A stretch of DNA of 64,000 nucleotides from Allacma fusca (Eukaryota; Arthropoda; Collembola; Symphypleona; Sminthuridae), in assembly GCA_947179485.1 (NCBI GenBank), contig OX359245.1:55539067-55603066 (forward strand), in the 5' to 3' direction. Below are positions 59,945-64,000 of this stretch, piece by piece. How positions within the stretch are numbered: the first letter of the stretch is position 1; the number at the start of each line of letters is the position of its first letter. A program made the translations under genes and the position numbers. The notes below the pieces were generated by a model, which did no database searches, was not told where the DNA came from, and saw only the letters and a list, made by a program, of their open reading frames with translations.

Positions 59945-62037
59945 TCAATTTGTGAACAGTGATCCCATGGCCGATATTTCGTCAACCGGCCTTACTAGAT
60001 GAACCGGCGGATGCTGAGGGATTTTTTCTTTGAAAACCCGGAAAAAAGTAACAAAACTACTAGTTTGACGCATTCTGGTTGAACATTTACTTCGAAACTT
60101 TCTGATTAAACATTTCATTCCCACCAACTCCCACAAATGACAAATTCCAGTAATACTCAAAAATGTCAGAAGCATGACAAACATAATGCTGGTTTGCGTT
60201 ATTGATAACGGCTCTGAAGTACCGTGTGATCGCATCAATCTTTGTAACCCTTCATTTTTAAAAAAATCTTCAAGCAGTGTCACTCCCAACATATCATTTA
60301 TTATATTATCAGTTAACTCATTAAATAATTCTATGACTCCTGTGGCAACAAACGGATGTGCAATAGAATATAAAACAGCGGCATTTGGGTTATAAAATCT
60401 CCAAAACAAAGGTGCCATAGTATATGGTTTTAGACCCAGGAAGCAGTACAGGCGGGGTTTTATTAAATTTAAATGGGTCGCCACAGACTTCCCGAATTGG
60501 TTGCTTTCCAATCCGCACGTTTTTCTGTTCTCATTAGAAAATCATAATATCCTTTTTCTGACGTATGACGAACATGTGCTAGGATTTTTGTACTATTCCG
60601 CAATCCATCAATGTAAGATACATTTCCAGCGAAGTGGTGCTCGTTCAAAAAATACGCATCAGAATACGCTGAGAGTACAGCAGGTGTGTATTTGTTTTCA
60701 AATAATCCCTTAAAATCATCTATTCTTGCGGGTATTGATGGGGTAACCAGAAGACTCTCAATAGAGGCTGAATATACATTACTCAATATAATTGCAAAAT
60801 AATTCCACAACGTTAGTAATAGGACCAATTTAGTTGACGTTCGTGGTTGGGAAACAAGTGTAGCAAGAGCTGTAAACATTGGGTGTTTTATCGACGCTAC
60901 CAACTTGATGACTAACGCCATCAAACAAACGGATAAACCAAGACAGATCCATGTAGGAGCGTCAATTGGGCGAAAGAATGCTAGTGGGTTTATTTTCAAG
61001 CTCTGAGTATCATTTACGAAATAGAAGAAATTATACTCCTTGTAACTCTCAAAAAAATTCATTGTATGTTTTCTAATCGGTGATTGTGTTCCATAGCCTC
61101 CGTGAATTCCTCCCATTTTTTCATCGCCTATAGCCCTTCGGAAAACTCCTGTAGCGTTTAAAAACTTGCTTATTGAGGCGTAAATAATAATAACCAAATC
61201 TTGGGATTGTGTTTTGTCCCCGAGTTTCCCGAGATCTCGGAAAGTCCAGCTCTGGATTCGTTGCTCCCAATTAGATTCTTTTAAGTCCTGGCCACCAGGT
61301 AGACCAAACATTAACTTATGACGATTATAGTTGTAACTCCATTGGGATGATCGCGTTAGTTTTTTATCGAATTCAAACCTGAAATTTGTGATCTCGGTTC
61401 CTGTTAACAAATCATCAATTGATGTTTGCCTGAGGCACAAAATCTGTGTACGCGTGCAATACACATAAAGCACGAAGATTTTTTCGATCTGTGTTGAAAC
61501 TGGGTCCCATTCCACAAACAGCATGTTTTCAGGAAATGCAACAATTTTAGTTGTCAATTTCAGACGAACTTCTCTTTTAAATATGTCGAGTTCCAACACA
61601 TTAAATTTGTTGTCTTTGGGGTACAGTAAAATAACGTAGTCCCGTTCCGGCTTTGAGGCAATGGAAATTTCCTCTGCACTATTCTGCCAATACATTGTTT
61701 TGCCTTTTTTACCAGTTCTTCGTAGCATCTTAACAAGCAAATACAATTTGCAGTTACATTTGCCCAATATTGTGTCCTCCGTTATTGGTCGGATTTTCTT
61801 ATCTGTAATAAGTACGACGGGATGAAGCACTCTGTGAGTTAGTTTTAAGACTGACCGTGCTTGGTTTTGTTCATTTCCGTTTTTCGCAGCTTTGGGTGAA
61901 ATCAAAATAGTTTCGCATATGTCTAGTGGAATGAAAATATGAGAGAGAAATATTGTTTGAGGCTTAGAAGATGCAATATTAAAAAGAGAACAAATTATGA
62001 TGAGTGAAGTAATTATCGTACGGAAAATGCGTTCCAT
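59945..62037 (-). pseudogene. Divergent ionotropic receptor-like gene with one-base frameshift (copy 6)
   Basis: This is the counterpart of the intact 13.6-kb gene. It starts at the conserved MERIF (62037). The first part is open for about 506 codons through all three hydrophobic segments and into the S2-like lobe. At about 60521-60525 the plus strand has five Ts where the intact gene has six, so one base is lost and the frame runs out at 60469. The remaining 188 codons (60511-59945) are open in the other frame and include the last membrane segment and the whole basic tail. No other lesion was noticed. It may be a young pseudogene, an allele, or a homopolymer sequencing error. Confidence 0.8.
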
Positions 62038-62130
62038 GTTAAAAGGTATAAGAAAACAAAATATTTTTCATAGCCCCCGCGTTTACTCTGGAGAAGCAGT
62101 AAAATACTGTTTGTTTATTCCCCAATATTT

Positions 62131-62185
62131 TCAGCTCACTATGCCTGGGTCCTCAAGTTTTTGTCTATAGTTTCTTGTCCTTCAG
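62131..62185 (-). promoter_or_regulatory. Conserved upstream block of receptor copy 6
   Basis: This is the family promoter block with a GGACAAGAAACTATAGACAA core, about 95-150 bp before the start at 62037. Confidence 0.38.
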
Positions 62186-63341
62186 AAAAGATTAATCCAA
62201 ATATATGAAATCAAATACTAAAAAATTATCTACACTAAATGCTTTTCAGGTAGATCTATTTTTTCTTGAAACAAAATCGTAATTGAAGACATGCATGATC
62301 GTCTTAAACTGATATGCTGGTCCGACCCGGAATTTAAGTAAACATTGGGCATAGGCAAATCTAAATATTGCATGGATATTTGCATTCGGTATCCAATATG
62401 ATGGCACCGGCACGCGAACAAATATACATAAATGAATAGTTCATGTTTAAATGTGCTGCATGTTTTGGGCATACCACTTGGAATTGCATGATGGTTTTCC
62501 ATAAATCAGCCAGCGTTTCGTTTACTGCGGCCGTGGTACTCATAAATACGTATTGAGAATTTTGTATGTACTGGTTTCATTTAAGCTGGTGTTCCTATTA
62601 TATTGGAATCATTAAATCATTTTCAGGATAGTAGCATCATGTTGTGGCATCTCTATATATTGACAGGTAATTTACCATCTATTTTCAATCAATATCTTGA
62701 AAAAGCTATTGTTACAACCATGAACCATCGCTGGTTTGTAGTGCTAGTTTTGGATTATTTGTAGCTCCTATATTGTGGGAGGGATAGGATAATGAAATAT
62801 TGATTGGTATGTTTAATATGTGGTGATATATTTCTGCCGATGTCGCCATTACATATAATTGTTGATATCCCAGGCTGAAAATTTATTCAAGGTTCAAGGA
62901 ACATTGATTTCTGGGAGATCATCTCCAATTTCTGTGAAATGGCAAAATATACTATTGGTATTAACAATTCCTTGTTTTTCGGTACTTTCTAGAGCAAAAT
63001 TTGTTTTTTCTGTACTTGACTATATAGAATTTGTTTTTATGTTGCATGTTAATTAATTTGGGAAGCGGCCCGTGTAATCCTAGCCTAACTTGCATAATCT
63101 GGAGAGAAGAGAAAGCAAGATAACATAGACTAAGATTGTGTCCCACGAAAAACCGAGGATGCACTATCTAGCTAAGCAGCGGTAGACCTATCCTAAATCA
63201 TTTCGTTATTCCACTAAAGATGAGGTGAGTGTTGGGCGCATGCTAATTAGCAGTAACGAATCCAACAGCAACGAATCCAACAGCCATCTAACTCATTCTC
63301 TCACCTCCGATACAGCAGGGTCCCGCGGCTGTGAAGCCATT

Positions 63342-63950
63342 CCTCAACGATGGTAGCTAAGTTCGTTCCATGCTGAACTACTCCTGTGCCCCCTGTCAAT
63401 ATGTAGAGAAAAATATTTCCTTTACAAAGCAAAATTGTTTTACGTCTAGAAAATCCGTATCATGGGATAAAATCGTATAGTGCAATAATTTTGCTGGTAA
63501 AGTCAGAAAAACAATTAGTTAATGCTTTTAGAGAGCTTTTAGTGATGCTTTTATCTCAAATTTAACTTTAAGTATTACTATCTGTGTCTTTCTTCATGTA
63601 CTGACTGAATACATTAATAATATGAGTTTATAATGAATTGATTTATGTATTTAGCTCTAATAAGAGAATACTAATTCGTAATACAGAATAGTAATTCCTC
63701 AACTATGGTAGTTGAGTACGTTCAGTGCTGGACTACTCATGTGCCCCCTATCAATATGTAGAGAAAAATATTTCTTTTGCATTGAATTCTAAAGCAAAAT
63801 TGTTTCACATTAGCGATTATCCCAGCAACCCACTATTTAGTTTATGTAATGGAAAACACCGATTTGTAAGTATTATGCAATGATTTTGCAGGTAAATTCG
63901 GAACAACAAATAGTTAATACTTTTAGACATAATTAACTGAAATACAATTT
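63342..63950. repeat. Imperfect tandem duplication of about 350 bp
   Basis: The segment starting CCTCAACGATGGTAG (63342) recurs from 63698 (CCTCAACTATGGTAG), including CAATATGTAGAGAAAAATATTTC. Both copies match 17034-17420 of the left duplicate, so a local tandem duplication occurred in the right copy or was lost on the left. Confidence 0.65.
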
Positions 63951-64000
63951 ACTAGATGTTAATGGAACGACTCAAAAAAATGTACATTCTGTAAATTATT

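Larger units (their letters stand above)
50640..63650. repeat. Segmental duplication, right copy
   Basis: This is the direct-orientation counterpart of 6555-17650, carrying the intact receptor gene at 50926-52947 and the broken one at 59945-62037. It is longer because of three hAT-like insertions (53594-54822, 55172-56027, 57390-58297). It lacks about 1.16 kb at the position equivalent to 11345-12505. Confidence 0.85.
62038..64000. other. Upstream region of copy 6 to the window end
   Basis: This repeats the layout of 15739-17650, including the block with GAGGTGAG/CTCACCTC (about 63223 and 63300), but without the pogo-like MITE. The segment continues past the window, where a further family member could lie. 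No gene was seen. Confidence 0.4.

Overview
The window looks like an AT-rich arthropod nuclear genome. The evidence is GT-AG introns, PIF/Harbinger, BEL/Pao, hAT and Tc1/mariner-type elements, and a tandem cluster of single-exon receptor-like genes resembling divergent ionotropic receptors (IRs). A hexapod such as a springtail would fit, but nothing here fixes the species.

Layout. Six members of one family of about 670-700 residues lie on the minus strand: a broken copy at the left edge (1-1851), a broken copy at 6778-8754, intact genes at 13645-15738, 18275-20359 and 50926-52947, and a broken copy at 59945-62037. Each intact protein has a signal peptide, a long extracellular N-terminus, three hydrophobic segments with a pore-like loop, an S2-like lobe and a last membrane segment. 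About 11 kb (6.56-17.65 kb, carrying two members) is repeated in direct orientation at 50.6-63.65 kb. The two copies differ by clean insertions: three hAT-like elements with 8-bp target duplications in the right copy and one TA-flanked pogo-like MITE in the left copy. The breaks are slight (one TAG, one base lost from an A/T run, a 38-bp and a 10-bp deletion), so the cluster is undergoing recent birth and death, with signs of gene conversion.

The centre (23.5-50.2 kb) is element-rich. It holds a decayed Harbinger element with a transposase and a convergent MADF-BESS partner gene (24.4-27.5 kb), an LTR with a primer-site-like sequence (27.5 kb), a BEL/Pao remnant with two LTRs and a nested MITE (31.0-34.9 kb), an unclassified repeat present twice in inverted orientation, and two Helitron-like 3' ends. 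Between these lie a probable two-exon secreted six-cysteine knottin-type peptide gene (29.86-30.26 kb), a three-exon rhodopsin-like GPCR with one in-frame TGA (37.2-38.7 kb) and a frameshifted NB-ARC/STAND-like fragment (47.2-48.1 kb).

The receptor genes share a short conserved block about 80-130 bp before the start codon and an ACATGGA start context. Several also share an upstream module with a POU-type octamer. This suggests that promoters were duplicated with the genes. Long stretches (38.7-44.8 kb, 20.4-23.6 kb) show no gene I can support.
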